DNA from: JBNFVY01 sp049943335
GTDB taxonomy: Bacteria > Pseudomonadota > Alphaproteobacteria > Rhodobacterales > Rhodobacteraceae
Assembly (NCBI RefSeq): GCF_049943335.1
Contig: NZ_JBNFVY010000004.1
Location: forward strand, 62,001-126,000
Reading direction: 5' to 3'
DNA length: 64,000 nt
The notes beneath the pieces are model-generated. The model was not told the origin of the DNA. It was given only the letters and a program-made list of their open reading frames with translations, and ran no database searches. A program made the position numbers and the translations under genes. Shown here piece after piece: positions 1 to 8,568 of this stretch; position 1 is the first letter of the stretch; each line of letters begins with the position of its first letter.

Positions 1-1
1 G

Positions 2-79
2 ATTCGCGAAGGCCAGATCATCGTGACCGAAGCCATCGGCGGTGGGCTGGCTTGGGGATCCGTCGTGATCCGCTGGTAG
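2..79 (+). CDS. fabH: 3-oxoacyl-ACP synthase III, C-terminal end only
   Basis: Only the last 25 codons are inside the window, read in frame 2 and ending in TAG at 77-79. The residues EAIGGGLAWGSVVIRW match the conserved C-terminal GGG-x-x-WG-x-x-x-x-RW motif of FabH, the enzyme that starts type II fatty acid synthesis by condensing acetyl-CoA with malonyl-ACP. The following ihfA and merR genes fit the usual plsX-fabH-ihfA-merR order of alphaproteobacteria. The catalytic residues lie outside the window. Confidence 0.9.
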   Translation: MREGQIIVTEAIGGGLAWGSVVIRW

Positions 80-184
80 GCGCCGCAATCGTCGCTCAAA
101 GAGCGTTCCGCAAGCCATTGATATTGACTCGGAAATATACTGCCCTCATGGTTGTGCGAAATCAAACTTGGGGAGAGACCGGCT

Positions 185-487
185 ATGAGTGAAAAGACGT
201 TGACCCGGATGGACCTGAGCGAAGCTGTTTTTCGTGAGGTCGGCCTGAGCCGCAACGATTCCGCGCAGTTGGTTGAAACGGTGCTTGATCACATTTCGGA
301 CGCACTTGTTGCCGGCGAGCAGGTCAAGATTTCGTCCTTTGGTACGTTTTCTGTCCGCTCGAAAGCCGCGCGCGTCGGTCGCAACCCCAAGACCGGCGAA
401 GAAGTGCCAATCAATCCGCGCCGGGTGCTGACCTTCCGTCCATCGCACCTGATGAAGGATCGTGTTGCGGCTGGCAACAAGAAGTAA
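185..487 (+). CDS. ihfA: Integration host factor subunit alpha
   Basis: A 100-residue HU/IHF-family DNA-bending protein. The DNA-binding arm is visible at residues 65-76 (GRNPKTGEEVPI), including the Asn-Pro whose proline intercalates between bases in this family. IHF-alpha pairs with IHF-beta (not in the window) and bends DNA at promoters and recombination sites. ATG 185 is chosen because GAGAG lies about 10 bases upstream and the family starts at this point; an in-frame upstream codon at 152 would add 11 non-conserved residues. It sits 12 bp before the merR gene, so the two are probably co-transcribed. Confidence 0.97.
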   Translation: MSEKTLTRMDLSEAVFREVGLSRNDSAQLVETVLDHISDALVAGEQVKISSFGTFSVRSKAARVGRNPKTGEEVPINPRRVLTFRPSHLMKDRVAAGNKK

Positions 488-499
488 GGTTCGGTCTTG

Positions 500-1738
500 A
501 TGGACAAAAAGTCCCGCGAGGCGTTTCGCACAATCAGCGAAGTCGCCGACTGGCTGGATACCCCGACGCATGTCTTGCGGTTCTGGGAAAGCCGGTTCAC
601 CCAAGTCAAACCCGTCAAGCGCGCAGGCGGGCGTCGGTACTACCGGCCCAATGACATGCTGCTTCTGGGCGGCATCAAGAAGCTGTTGCATGAAGACGGG
701 ATGACCATTCGCGGCGTGCAGAAATTGTTGCGCGAAGAAGGCATCAAACACGTTTCGGCCATGTCACAGCCGGTCGATACAGACCAGGATCCGGCTACTC
801 AAGATCTGGCTACTGAGGGCGCTGACATCGAAGCCACCGTCGCCGAAGCGCCGATGGCAGTCGATGTCGAACCGCAACCGCTTCAAGACAATGTGGTCAC
901 GATGCGCCACCAAGCTGCGTCGGATGATCTGGCCAGCGACGTCGACACCGAACCGGTCGATGACACGCCTGCGGAACCTCTAACCGTGGAAACGACGGTC
1001 GAGTCGACGCCAGAAGACCTACCATCAAACACGCCGACCACCGAAATACCTTATGACGCAGATCTTTTGGCCCCCGAGCCCCAGGCAGAGACGACACCGC
1101 AGGACGCTGCGGCGGGCACGGGCCCCCTAGACGCTGCGGCGTTCGTTGACGACGGCGCAGAAAACAAAACGATCGACGCAGGTTTGGACCCTGTATCGCT
1201 GGGCGATAATGACACCGCGTTGGGCGACATTGCCGACCCCACGGCACGCGACACCCCCCTGGACAAAGAGATCAGCGCCGATGACAGTTCCTCGGTGGTA
1301 CCACCCGTTGATGCGGGTCAAGATGCCGTATCCGCGCCGGGCGATGTCGATCAGGGCGGGTTCGACTTCAATGCACCCGAGCCGCTTTTGGACGAAGACG
1401 ATCCTGCCGAAACGCCCCGTGCAGAAGCCCCGTTCAGCCCCGCGATGGACGATGCCGACCGCGATGAACCTGCTGTCGCCGCGCCCGAACCGACTGGCGC
1501 TGACGATGCTGTGGAAGAGACGCCCGACGCACAATCGCCAACAGAAGATGCACCCGACCAGCCTGTCCCGGCCGTGGCGCGCGTCGATGTGCCCGATGAT
1601 CCGGCCGAAGACGCCGATTTGGGCGGCGCTGTGTCACCGGTGGCTGCGGCGCTGCACGCAGGGGCAGCACAATACGCCCCGCAAGACGCGCTGGAACGCG
1701 CGATGGACAAGCTGCGGGCCCTTCGCGCGCGCATGTAA
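500..1738 (+). CDS. MerR-family regulator with a long acidic disordered tail
   Basis: About 412 residues. Residues 10-85 form a MerR winged helix-turn-helix (the stretch around HVLRFWE, then GGRRYYRPND and the MTIRGVQKLL region). The remaining 320 residues are very rich in Asp, Glu, Pro, Ala and Thr, with no recognisable ligand domain, and end in a short helical segment (ALERAMDKLRALRARM). Its position after ihfA is conserved in Rhodobacteraceae. ATG 500 is preferred over the adjacent TTG 497. The effector and targets cannot be read from the sequence; without a coiled-coil dimer helix and metal-binding cysteines it is unlikely to be a classical metal or redox MerR. Confidence 0.9.
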   Translation: MDKKSREAFRTISEVADWLDTPTHVLRFWESRFTQVKPVKRAGGRRYYRPNDMLLLGGIKKLLHEDGMTIRGVQKLLREEGIKHVSAMSQPVDTDQDPATQDLATEGADIEATVAEAPMAVDVEPQPLQDNVVTMRHQAASDDLASDVDTEPVDDTPAEPLTVETTVESTPEDLPSNTPTTEIPYDADLLAPEPQAETTPQDAAAGTGPLDAAAFVDDGAENKTIDAGLDPVSLGDNDTALGDIADPTARDTPLDKEISADDSSSVVPPVDAGQDAVSAPGDVDQGGFDFNAPEPLLDEDDPAETPRAEAPFSPAMDDADRDEPAVAAPEPTGADDAVEETPDAQSPTEDAPDQPVPAVARVDVPDDPAEDADLGGAVSPVAAALHAGAAQYAPQDALERAMDKLRALRARM

Positions 1739-1831
1739 TCCGCGCGCAGCTTTCCGATTGCAGCCTGTGTGACAATTTTCGCGCGAATGCCCTTGCCTGC
1801 CCGGCCAGAATGAGTATGAAGAGCGTCACGT

Positions 1832-1908
1832 CGGGCTATAGCGCAGCCTGGTAGCGCGTCCGTCTGGGGGACGGAAGGTCGCAGGTTCAAGTCCTGCTAG
1901 CCCGACCA
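1832..1908 (+). tRNA. tRNA-Pro (anticodon GGG)
   Basis: A 77-nt cloverleaf. The acceptor strands CGGGCTA and TAGCCCG pair over seven bases, followed by A and an encoded CCA (1906-1908). The anticodon stem TCCGT/ACGGA encloses the loop CTGGGGG, giving anticodon GGG. The T arm reads GCAGG-TTCAAGT-CCTGC. It follows the merR gene and is closed by a strong terminator 6 bases downstream. Confidence 0.97.
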
Positions 1909-1914
1909 AAAAAC

Positions 1915-1945
1915 CGCCCACGCCACCGATGGCGTGGGCGTTTTT
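1915..1945 (+). terminator. Intrinsic terminator of tRNA-Pro
   Basis: A perfect 10-bp stem, CGCCCACGCC (1915-1924) with GGCGTGGGCG (1931-1940), six-base loop, followed directly by TTTTT (1941-1945). Confidence 0.93.
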
Positions 1946-1982
1946 GCAAGCGGGACCGGCCCGCAAGGATGAGGGGACCGCG

Positions 1983-3074
1983 ATGAGCGCCAATGCCAAG
2001 GGCGTGCTGCCCAGCCAAAGCCTTGAGGCCATCATCGGCCGCGGCGAAATATTTGCCGATCCCGCGATCATTCCCGAACAGATTCAACCCGCATCGATTG
2101 ACCTGCGCCTGGGCACACGCGCCTATCGGGTGCGCGCGTCCTTTTTGACGGGCGAAGGCGCCACCGTGTCCGACCGGCTGTCTCAATTCACGATGCACGA
2201 AGTCGATCTGACCCCCGGCGCTGTGCTGGAAAAAGACTGCGTCTACGTCGTTCCACTGATGGAATCGCTGGATCTGCCCGAGGGCATCACCGCCGTTGCC
2301 AACGCCAAAAGCTCGACCGGTCGGCTGGACCTGCTGACCCGGCTGATCACCGATGGCGGCCTTGAATTCGACCGGATCACTTCGGGTTACACGGGCCCGC
2401 TCTACGCCGAAATCTGCCCACGCAGTTTTTCGGTCCTTGTGCGCCCGGGCATGCGGCTGAACCAGATCCGGTTTCGCAGCGGGCAGAGCGTTTTGTCTGA
2501 CGACGAACTGCGTGATCTGCATGCCAGTGAGCAGCTGGTGTCGGGTGGACCGGCCGTCATTTCAGAGGGCCTGGGTTTTTCTGTCGACCTGAAACCAGCG
2601 ACCGGCGATCTGGTAGGCTATCGTGCCAAGCCGCACACCGGCGTGATCGACCTGGACCGGATCGGGGAATACGATCCGGCCGAATATTGGGAAGAGGTGC
2701 GCACGACAGAGGGGCGGATCATCCTCGATCCTGGTGCATTCTATATTCTGGTCAGCCGGGAAGCTGTGCACATCCCGCCTGCCTATGCTGCCGAAATGGC
2801 CCCCTACTACGCTATGGTCGGCGAATTTCGCGTGCATTACGCCGGGTTCTTCGACCCCGGCTTTGGACACGATGCCGCGGGCGGATCAGGATCACGGGGG
2901 GTTCTGGAGGTGCGCTGCCACGAAGCACCGTTCGTGCTTGAACATGGCCAGATCGTCGGACGTCTTGTCTACGAACGCATGACTGCGGCGCCGGATTCGC
3001 TCTATGGCGCGGGAATCGCATCAAACTACCAGGGACAAGGCCTGAAACTGTCCAAACATTTTCGGATGGGCTGA
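1983..3074 (+). CDS. dcd: 2'-deoxycytidine 5'-triphosphate deaminase, long alphaproteobacterial form
   Basis: A 363-residue protein. The segment IQPASIDLRLGTRAYRVRASF and the later AKSSTGRLDLL and GLEFDRITSGYTGPLYAEI match the dCTP deaminase/dUTPase fold, including the S-x-x-R phosphate loop. It converts dCTP to dUTP, feeding thymidylate synthesis. Classical Dcd is about 190 residues; this long form, roughly double, is the usual alphaproteobacterial version and appears to carry a second related domain (residues 190-363). ATG 1983 follows AGGGGACC; in-frame codons back to 1929 run into the tRNA terminator and are not credible. Confidence 0.93.
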   Translation: MSANAKGVLPSQSLEAIIGRGEIFADPAIIPEQIQPASIDLRLGTRAYRVRASFLTGEGATVSDRLSQFTMHEVDLTPGAVLEKDCVYVVPLMESLDLPEGITAVANAKSSTGRLDLLTRLITDGGLEFDRITSGYTGPLYAEICPRSFSVLVRPGMRLNQIRFRSGQSVLSDDELRDLHASEQLVSGGPAVISEGLGFSVDLKPATGDLVGYRAKPHTGVIDLDRIGEYDPAEYWEEVRTTEGRIILDPGAFYILVSREAVHIPPAYAAEMAPYYAMVGEFRVHYAGFFDPGFGHDAAGGSGSRGVLEVRCHEAPFVLEHGQIVGRLVYERMTAAPDSLYGAGIASNYQGQGLKLSKHFRMG

Positions 3075-3081
3075 CCCGGGC

Positions 3082-4542
3082 TCAGGCGCTGGCCTTGGGC
3101 GCCTTTACATCCTCCACAGGGGTGGTCGCCGGGATTTTCTGGTCGGGGTCGCGAACCGCGTTCCACGTCGCGATAATCCGGTCCCTGCCTTGATCCTTGG
3201 CCTCGTAGAGTGCGGCATCGGCCCGATCCACCACCCGCGCCAATGACTTTTCCCAGGGGCGCATCAAAGTAACACCGATAGAGGCCGTCACGGGGCCAAT
3301 GGACCCGTGATCTGTCAGGGCCAGACAACGGCGCAGATCCTCGGCCAATCGGATGGCCCGGTCTTCATCCATCTCGGCAGCGACGACCAGAAATTCCTCG
3401 CCGCCCCACCGCCCCACCAGATCGGTGCTGCGCACGCAAGCGTCCAGCATTCGTGCCGCCCGCCTCAGCACCTCATCGCCGGCCGCATGGCCATATTTGT
3501 CATTCACAGTCTTGAACCCGTCCAGATCAATCAGAAACACGCCGAACTGACCCGGCTGCATATCGACGAACCGTTCGAACATACCTTGGCGGTTCAACAA
3601 CAGTGTCAACGGATCGCGGCTGGACATGACGACAAGTTTGCGTTCGGTCAAACGGCGGTTCTTGTCCGAATTTTCGTAAGCGCGGGAGGTGGAAATAATC
3701 ACCGCCAAAAAACCCCAGACCATGGTGGTGATGACGATGCCCTGCATGCCCGGGCCGTATATGGCGCTGCCGATATAATACAGCATGCCGCCGCCCCAAG
3801 GAATCGCAAAGGCCGCCAACAATTGGATGCGCAGGAATTTCCCCACTGTGCTATCGCCAAACACGGGTCGCAGTGATGCGCTGTGCCCGAAATTCAGCAC
3901 CACGCCAAGCCCGAGTGGCAGTAGCAAGAGCGCGGTGGGACTCGGCATTTCTCCATAGAAACTATCGGCTTGAAAACTATGCCCCACCAGTCCCATGAGT
4001 GGAAACATCGGGGCCAACGTCGCCATAAAAAATGCAAGGCCGCTCCAACGCCGCCGCAGCACGTAAGACCCCGCGATACACAAGGTCGCCAAGACCGTGT
4101 TCATCCCGGTTGATGCGCTCGGCCCGGTTTGCGCATTCAAACCGAGCAGCTGATCCAATGCCGGTGACAATCCCACCTGCGTTACACCTGAAACAATTTC
4201 GAACAATCGAATCAGCGCCAGCGCCAAGACCGTCCAAAGGACGATCTTGCATGGCGTTGCCATCGGGCGCATCGGAACATAGCAGTACTGAACCAGCGCA
4301 AGACCGGCGATCAAAAGCGTGGTCAACGGATGCATGCCTGGCAGATCCGGTACCGGCTGGTAAAGGAATTCGAGCCCCAGTACGTAGCCGGCCATTATCA
4401 GCCCACAGAGCGCCACGATCCCCAGGGACAGTATGTTCCCAAATTCGTGGATACGCCGGTACACGCCATAGTGAATACGACCGGCGTGGCGGGTACGCAG
4501 CAGGCTCTCTTCCTTGTGAGACAAAGGAATGCTGTGGGGCAT
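3082..4542 (-). CDS. Membrane-anchored diguanylate cyclase (GGDEF)
   Basis: 486 residues. The N-terminal 290 residues hold about eight hydrophobic segments (near 38-58, 73-90, 99-118, 148-164, 168-186, 203-219, 237-258, 268-286). A GGDEF domain follows at about 300-460. The active-site motif is GGEEF at 380-384, so synthesis of cyclic di-GMP from two GTP is expected. An inhibitory I-site, R371-S-T-D374, lies five residues before the motif, predicting product feedback inhibition. No EAL domain. The membrane half is not a recognised MASE domain, so the input signal is unknown. It is convergent with dcd (7 bp apart). Confidence 0.93.
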   Translation of the reverse strand: MPHSIPLSHKEESLLRTRHAGRIHYGVYRRIHEFGNILSLGIVALCGLIMAGYVLGLEFLYQPVPDLPGMHPLTTLLIAGLALVQYCYVPMRPMATPCKIVLWTVLALALIRLFEIVSGVTQVGLSPALDQLLGLNAQTGPSASTGMNTVLATLCIAGSYVLRRRWSGLAFFMATLAPMFPLMGLVGHSFQADSFYGEMPSPTALLLLPLGLGVVLNFGHSASLRPVFGDSTVGKFLRIQLLAAFAIPWGGGMLYYIGSAIYGPGMQGIVITTMVWGFLAVIISTSRAYENSDKNRRLTERKLVVMSSRDPLTLLLNRQGMFERFVDMQPGQFGVFLIDLDGFKTVNDKYGHAAGDEVLRRAARMLDACVRSTDLVGRWGGEEFLVVAAEMDEDRAIRLAEDLRRCLALTDHGSIGPVTASIGVTLMRPWEKSLARVVDRADAALYEAKDQGRDRIIATWNAVRDPDQKIPATTPVEDVKAPKASA

Positions 4543-4713
4543 AGAGCCTCCGGATCCCGGCTGGCGCCGTAGGACAAAAAATTACACAAAAAACTGGACA
4601 CAAGATGTCCAAGCCGAGCAAAATTTTCGGTCTACCCGGATGCGCCAAAGTCACCTTAGGTCATTTTGGGTAAACAAAGTGTTAATAGGACGTTATGGAA
4701 ACTTAATGCCGGT

Positions 4714-4929
4714 TTAAAAGCGCCCCATCCGCTTGGTGACGCGCGCGGCTTGGCGCGCGCGTTTGGCGGCTTCCTTGGCTTGGGCCTGTTGGGCTTGCTT
4801 TGCTTCCGGCGACGCGGTGCCATCGGTTTTGCCCTTGGACATCCGGTCAATCCCCGCGTTGATCCCACGGTTGATCAGCGGGCGCAGGGCCATGCGGACA
4901 ATCATGTTAATCATTTGGTTGGCGTTCAT
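4714..4929 (-). CDS. Small basic conserved protein, unknown function
   Basis: 71 residues: a hydrophobic N-terminal helix (NMIVRMALRPLINRGINAGI) and a Lys/Gln/Ala-rich C-terminal half that should form a charged helix. No domain recognised. It lies 70 bp after scpB on the same strand, where tatA often follows scpB in related genomes. The ATG at 4929 is preceded by AGAG-type purines. I infer a real gene from its coding bias and position; function unknown. Confidence 0.65.
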   Translation of the reverse strand: MNANQMINMIVRMALRPLINRGINAGIDRMSKGKTDGTASPEAKQAQQAQAKEAAKRARQAARVTKRMGRF

Positions 4930-5000
4930 ATGTCAGCTCTTTTCTGCGTGTATCGAAACCGTAGCACGCATTTGCGGCAATTTCACGGCTTGTCCCAAGA

Positions 5001-5642
5001 TCAGCTTTCGTCTTCGAACATGTCGGTCTGGTCTTCGTCCTCGGGACTGTCCGGATCAACGCCGCCGGGAACAGGCCGGCTTTCCAAAAGGCCCGCTGCA
5101 CGCAGTTCCTTGAGCCCCGGCAGATCACGCGCCGATTCCAGCCCGAAGTGATCCAGAAAAGACTGCGTGACGACGTAGGTCACCGGGCGACCCGGTGTCA
5201 TGCGACGTCGACCAAAACGGATCCATTCCATTTCAATCAACTGGTCGATCGTGCCGCGGCTGACACTGACGCCGCGAATTTCCTCGATCTCGGCGCGGGT
5301 ACAGGGCTGATGATAGGCGATGATGGCCAAGGTTTCGATGGCCGCACGCGACAGCTTGCGTGTTTCAACCGTTTCCTTTTGCATAAGGAATCCCAGATCG
5401 CCCGCCGTGCGCATGGCCCAGCTTTCGCCGATTCTGACCAGATGCACGCCGCGTCCCTCGTAGCGTTTGCGCAGGTGTTCCAATGCGGCCTTGGCATCAG
5501 CCCCGTGCGGCATGCGCGCATTCAGTTCGGCCACCGTCACCGGCTCGGCGGTGGCGAACAGGATCGCTTCAACCATGCGTTCCTGCTCGCCCATGGGCGG
5601 GGCCTCAAACAGGCTTTCTTCGTGTTCGCTGTTGTCATTCAT
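5001..5642 (-). CDS. scpB: Segregation and condensation protein B
   Basis: 213 residues with two winged-helix domains. Diagnostic stretches are EAILFATAEPVTVAEL near the N-terminus and SRAAIETLAIIAYHQPCTRAEIEEIRGV near residues 95-125. ScpB joins ScpA as the kleisin sub-complex of bacterial SMC condensin, which compacts and segregates the chromosome. The start overlaps the stop of scpA by 4 bp, indicating translational coupling. The acidic C-terminal tail is common in alphaproteobacterial ScpB. Confidence 0.96.
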   Translation of the reverse strand: MNDNSEHEESLFEAPPMGEQERMVEAILFATAEPVTVAELNARMPHGADAKAALEHLRKRYEGRGVHLVRIGESWAMRTAGDLGFLMQKETVETRKLSRAAIETLAIIAYHQPCTRAEIEEIRGVSVSRGTIDQLIEMEWIRFGRRRMTPGRPVTYVVTQSFLDHFGLESARDLPGLKELRAAGLLESRPVPGGVDPDSPEDEDQTDMFEDES

Positions 5643-6424
5643 TCCGGTTTCTTTCGAATTTGGATCGGGGCGAACGTATCGCCCTGCCGCAGTTCGATCA
5701 TACCGCGTTTGGCCAGTTCCAGCGACGCGGCAAAGGTCGCCGCGGTGGCCGAGCGACGCTTTTTCGGATCCGTGCCCCAGCCATCGGGCAGGAACGTGGA
5801 AATATCGGTCCAGTCCCCAGCAAAGCCGAGCACCCCGCGCATCCGCTCAAGCGCCTGCTCCATGGTCAAGATCGCCTCGCGATCCATGACAAAGGGGCGA
5901 AATTCATCCTTGGTGCGGATGCGCGCATAGGCCTGCATCAGGTCCAGCAACGTCGCGGTATAGGTAACCTTGCGCACGCGCGTGACATTTTCGGGAATAC
6001 CACGAGCAAAGAAATCGCGGCCCAGCTGGTCGCGCGCCATCAGCTGCGCGGCGGCCTTGCGCATCGCTTCCAACCGATCAAGCTGGAAGGCAAGGTGCGC
6101 GGCCAGCTCTTCGCCCGATGGGCCTTCGTCCTGGGGGTCGGGCGGCAGCAACAAGCGCGACTTGAGGAACGCCAGCCACGCGGCCATGACAAGATAGTCG
6201 GCGGCCAGTTCAATCCGCAACTGGCGCGCGCGTTCGACAAAGGCCAGATACTGCTCGGCCAGTTGCAGAACGGATATTTTCCGCAGATCGACCTTTTGGC
6301 TGCGCGACAAGGTCAAAAGCAAATCCAGCGGGCCTTCGAAACCGTCAACGTCGATGATCAGCGCTTCGGCCGCAAGGCGGTCTTCGACGCTTTGCCGATC
6401 TTCAAATTCGAACTCATCGCTCAT
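5639..6424 (-). CDS. scpA: Segregation and condensation protein A (kleisin)
   Basis: 261 residues. The N-terminal SMC-binding segment is clear (VDGFEGPLDLLLTLSRSQKVDLRKISVLQLAEQYL compressed near residues 25-60), and LVMAAWLAFLKSRLLLP is the ScpA signature helix. A winged-helix C-terminus contacts the SMC head. It sits between nagZ (6 bp gap) and scpB (4 bp overlap) in one minus-strand operon. Confidence 0.96.
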   Translation of the reverse strand: MSDEFEFEDRQSVEDRLAAEALIIDVDGFEGPLDLLLTLSRSQKVDLRKISVLQLAEQYLAFVERARQLRIELAADYLVMAAWLAFLKSRLLLPPDPQDEGPSGEELAAHLAFQLDRLEAMRKAAAQLMARDQLGRDFFARGIPENVTRVRKVTYTATLLDLMQAYARIRTKDEFRPFVMDREAILTMEQALERMRGVLGFAGDWTDISTFLPDGWGTDPKKRRSATAATFAASLELAKRGMIELRQGDTFAPIQIRKKPE

Positions 6425-6430
6425 GCGTGA

Positions 6431-7426
6431 TTACCCGGCCACAAGGGCCTGAAGTTCGGCCTCTAGCGCGGATATGTCAAGCGGCGCGGGCGTGGGGCGC
6501 GCAGCAATCACGGCATCTGCGCGGGCTTGCGCCGGCGAAGACATCATGCCGGCCGCCGCGGCCACCTGCTCCATTTCGCCAACGTCGCCATTGCAATGCA
6601 AGACCATGTCACACCCCGCCGAGATGCTGCCAGTGGTGCGCGCGCCGATGGTCCCGGACAGGGCCTGCATCGATACGTCATCGGACATCAACAATCCGTC
6701 AAACCCAATCTCGTGCCGGATAAGGCCGACCATCGTGGGCGATTGGGTGGCGCATCGGTCGGGATCAAACGCCTCATAGACTACGTGGGCGGTCATCGCC
6801 ATCGGCAGATCGTTCAAGGCCTTGAATGCAGCAAAATCAGTGGCCCGCAACGCGTCTGCGCTGGCCGAAACGCGCGGCAGTTCCCTGTGGCTGTCCGCCG
6901 TTGCGCGCCCATGGCCCGGGATGTGTTTGAGCACCGGCTGCACACCGCGCGCAGCCATGCCGTCGACCACCGCCTGCGACATGGACACCACAGTGGCGAC
7001 ATCGGACCCGTAACAGCGGTTTCTGAGGAACGGATGGGTGCCCGCACCCGCGATATCGGCGCAAGGCGCGCAGTCCACATCCAGACCCAGATCGGCCATT
7101 TCATCGGCAATCAACGCGCTGCGAATCCACATCGACCGCGCAGCATTGTCGCCGGACATCTCGACCTGTTCCAAAGGCGGCAAGTAGCGCCGCCAATGGG
7201 GATGCGACAGCCGCTGCACGCGTCCGCCCTCTTGGTCGATCAACACCGGCGCGCGCCACCCCACGACATCGCGCAGGTCTGATACCAGCGCGCGCACCTG
7301 ATCAGGCGTGTCGATATTGCGGGCGAACAGAATAAAGCCCCAAGGGTTCGACTGGGCAAAAAACGCACGCTCGGCCGGGGTGAGGGACAGCCCCGAACAC
7401 CCAAGGATATAGGCGCCCTGCCCCAT
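6431..7426 (-). CDS. nagZ: Beta-N-acetylhexosaminidase (peptidoglycan recycling)
   Basis: 331 residues, a single-domain GH3 enzyme of standard NagZ length. The KHIPGHG motif is at 167-173 with the catalytic-loop histidine in ATADSH (175-180); the nucleophile Asp is D249 in LMSDD. NagZ removes GlcNAc from GlcNAc-anhydroMurNAc-peptides in the cytoplasm. Its product feeds anhydroMurNAc metabolism, the step performed by AnmK encoded at 55.5 kb. It lies 8 bp after the SPOR gene, a neighbour also linked to cell-wall turnover. Confidence 0.95.
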   Translation of the reverse strand: MGQGAYILGCSGLSLTPAERAFFAQSNPWGFILFARNIDTPDQVRALVSDLRDVVGWRAPVLIDQEGGRVQRLSHPHWRRYLPPLEQVEMSGDNAARSMWIRSALIADEMADLGLDVDCAPCADIAGAGTHPFLRNRCYGSDVATVVSMSQAVVDGMAARGVQPVLKHIPGHGRATADSHRELPRVSASADALRATDFAAFKALNDLPMAMTAHVVYEAFDPDRCATQSPTMVGLIRHEIGFDGLLMSDDVSMQALSGTIGARTTGSISAGCDMVLHCNGDVGEMEQVAAAAGMMSSPAQARADAVIAARPTPAPLDISALEAELQALVAG

Positions 7427-7434
7427 GACGCCGA

Positions 7435-8484
7435 TCAGCGCGCCTGTGTGGGAATACAGGCCGCTTTTTCGGCAACCAAGGCTGCGCAGAACTGGCGAGC
7501 ATCGGACAGATCGTCAAATCCCATGGCGCGCAGCCGATAGAAGGTCTTGCCGCCGGACGCGGCCTCTTGGATCACCCGTGCCTTGCCGTCCATCAGCGCC
7601 TCGAACCGCAGTGCCAGCTTGTCCCATTCGACGCGGGCCATTTCAGGCGTGTCATAGGCCCCGAATTGCACCAGACGTGTGCCGGGCGGGATTTTCGTGG
7701 CGTCCATGTCAGCTGGCTGGGTCTGCGGCACGGCATCGGCCGGAACGGTCCGATTGGCCGACGCAACGCGCACGGGGCGCGCACGCGGCACCGGCGAGGT
7801 AAAGGCGGGCGGATTGTCGGCCGCCAGGGTGGCCGCAATTTGTGCCGACACATCCAGCGCCGCCTGCACAGGATCGGTCTCATTGCTCAGCGCGGCGACT
7901 TCGCCTGCTTCGGCTGCGCTCTGGCGGGGCGTGTCGGCGGCAGCGCCGACGCGACCATCACCGGGCACCGCGTCGGCGACGCGCGCCAAATCGGGCTGCA
8001 ACGTGGACTGCGGCTGATCTTCTTCGGTTAATTCGATCGGCGGTGGGGCCAACACAAGGCGGTCGGGAATCTGTTCGGCCTGACCTTCGGCAGCGATGGC
8101 GTTGACCGCCAAACCCAAGTGATCGGCAACATTCCCGCCAGGATCTTCGGGTGCGATCCGCATCGGTGTTTCCAGCGCCTGAACCACCGGAATACCGCTG
8201 ACATCACGCACCATCAGCTTGTAGCCCCAGACCCCCAGCCCGGCGATCAACGCCAGCGATACGACCGCGCCTGAAATATTGGCCAGCCGCGACGCAGTTT
8301 GTCGCGCCCCTGCCAACCGCGTGCCATCGGCGTCGGCCTGATTAACCGGATCAATGCCCGATTGCGCATGATCCTGCTGCCCATAGTGGTGTGAAGAGGC
8401 CTGTGAAGGTGTCTGTGTATAGCCTTGCGCTTTCCAGCTGCCTCGCCCGAATGCGCCCGTTCCGCTGTCGTTGTATACCGCCAT
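7435..8484 (-). CDS. SPOR-domain membrane protein
   Basis: 349 residues: a cytoplasmic N-terminus of about 70 residues, one transmembrane helix (near 70-92, VVSLALIAGLGVWGYKLMV), a long Pro/Ala/Glu-rich periplasmic linker, and a C-terminal SPOR domain (about 270-345; RLVQFGAYDTPEMARVEW, FYRLRAMGFDD). SPOR domains bind glycan strands lacking stem peptides and localise to division septa. The location between argS and nagZ is conserved in Rhodobacteraceae. The specific role in division is not known. Confidence 0.9.
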   Translation of the reverse strand: MAVYNDSGTGAFGRGSWKAQGYTQTPSQASSHHYGQQDHAQSGIDPVNQADADGTRLAGARQTASRLANISGAVVSLALIAGLGVWGYKLMVRDVSGIPVVQALETPMRIAPEDPGGNVADHLGLAVNAIAAEGQAEQIPDRLVLAPPPIELTEEDQPQSTLQPDLARVADAVPGDGRVGAAADTPRQSAAEAGEVAALSNETDPVQAALDVSAQIAATLAADNPPAFTSPVPRARPVRVASANRTVPADAVPQTQPADMDATKIPPGTRLVQFGAYDTPEMARVEWDKLALRFEALMDGKARVIQEAASGGKTFYRLRAMGFDDLSDARQFCAALVAEKAACIPTQAR

Positions 8485-8568
8485 ATATGCCTCATTGTCC
8501 GGACCGTCGATGCGACCGGATCATTACTGCTCTCATGTGACCCTGGCGGCAGTGGGCGCTTGATTGGG

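Noticed and set aside
136..141. TATACT as the -10 element of an ihfA promoter
   Set aside because: No acceptable -35 hexamer lies 16-18 bp upstream; TTGATA and TTGACT are only 6-12 bp away.
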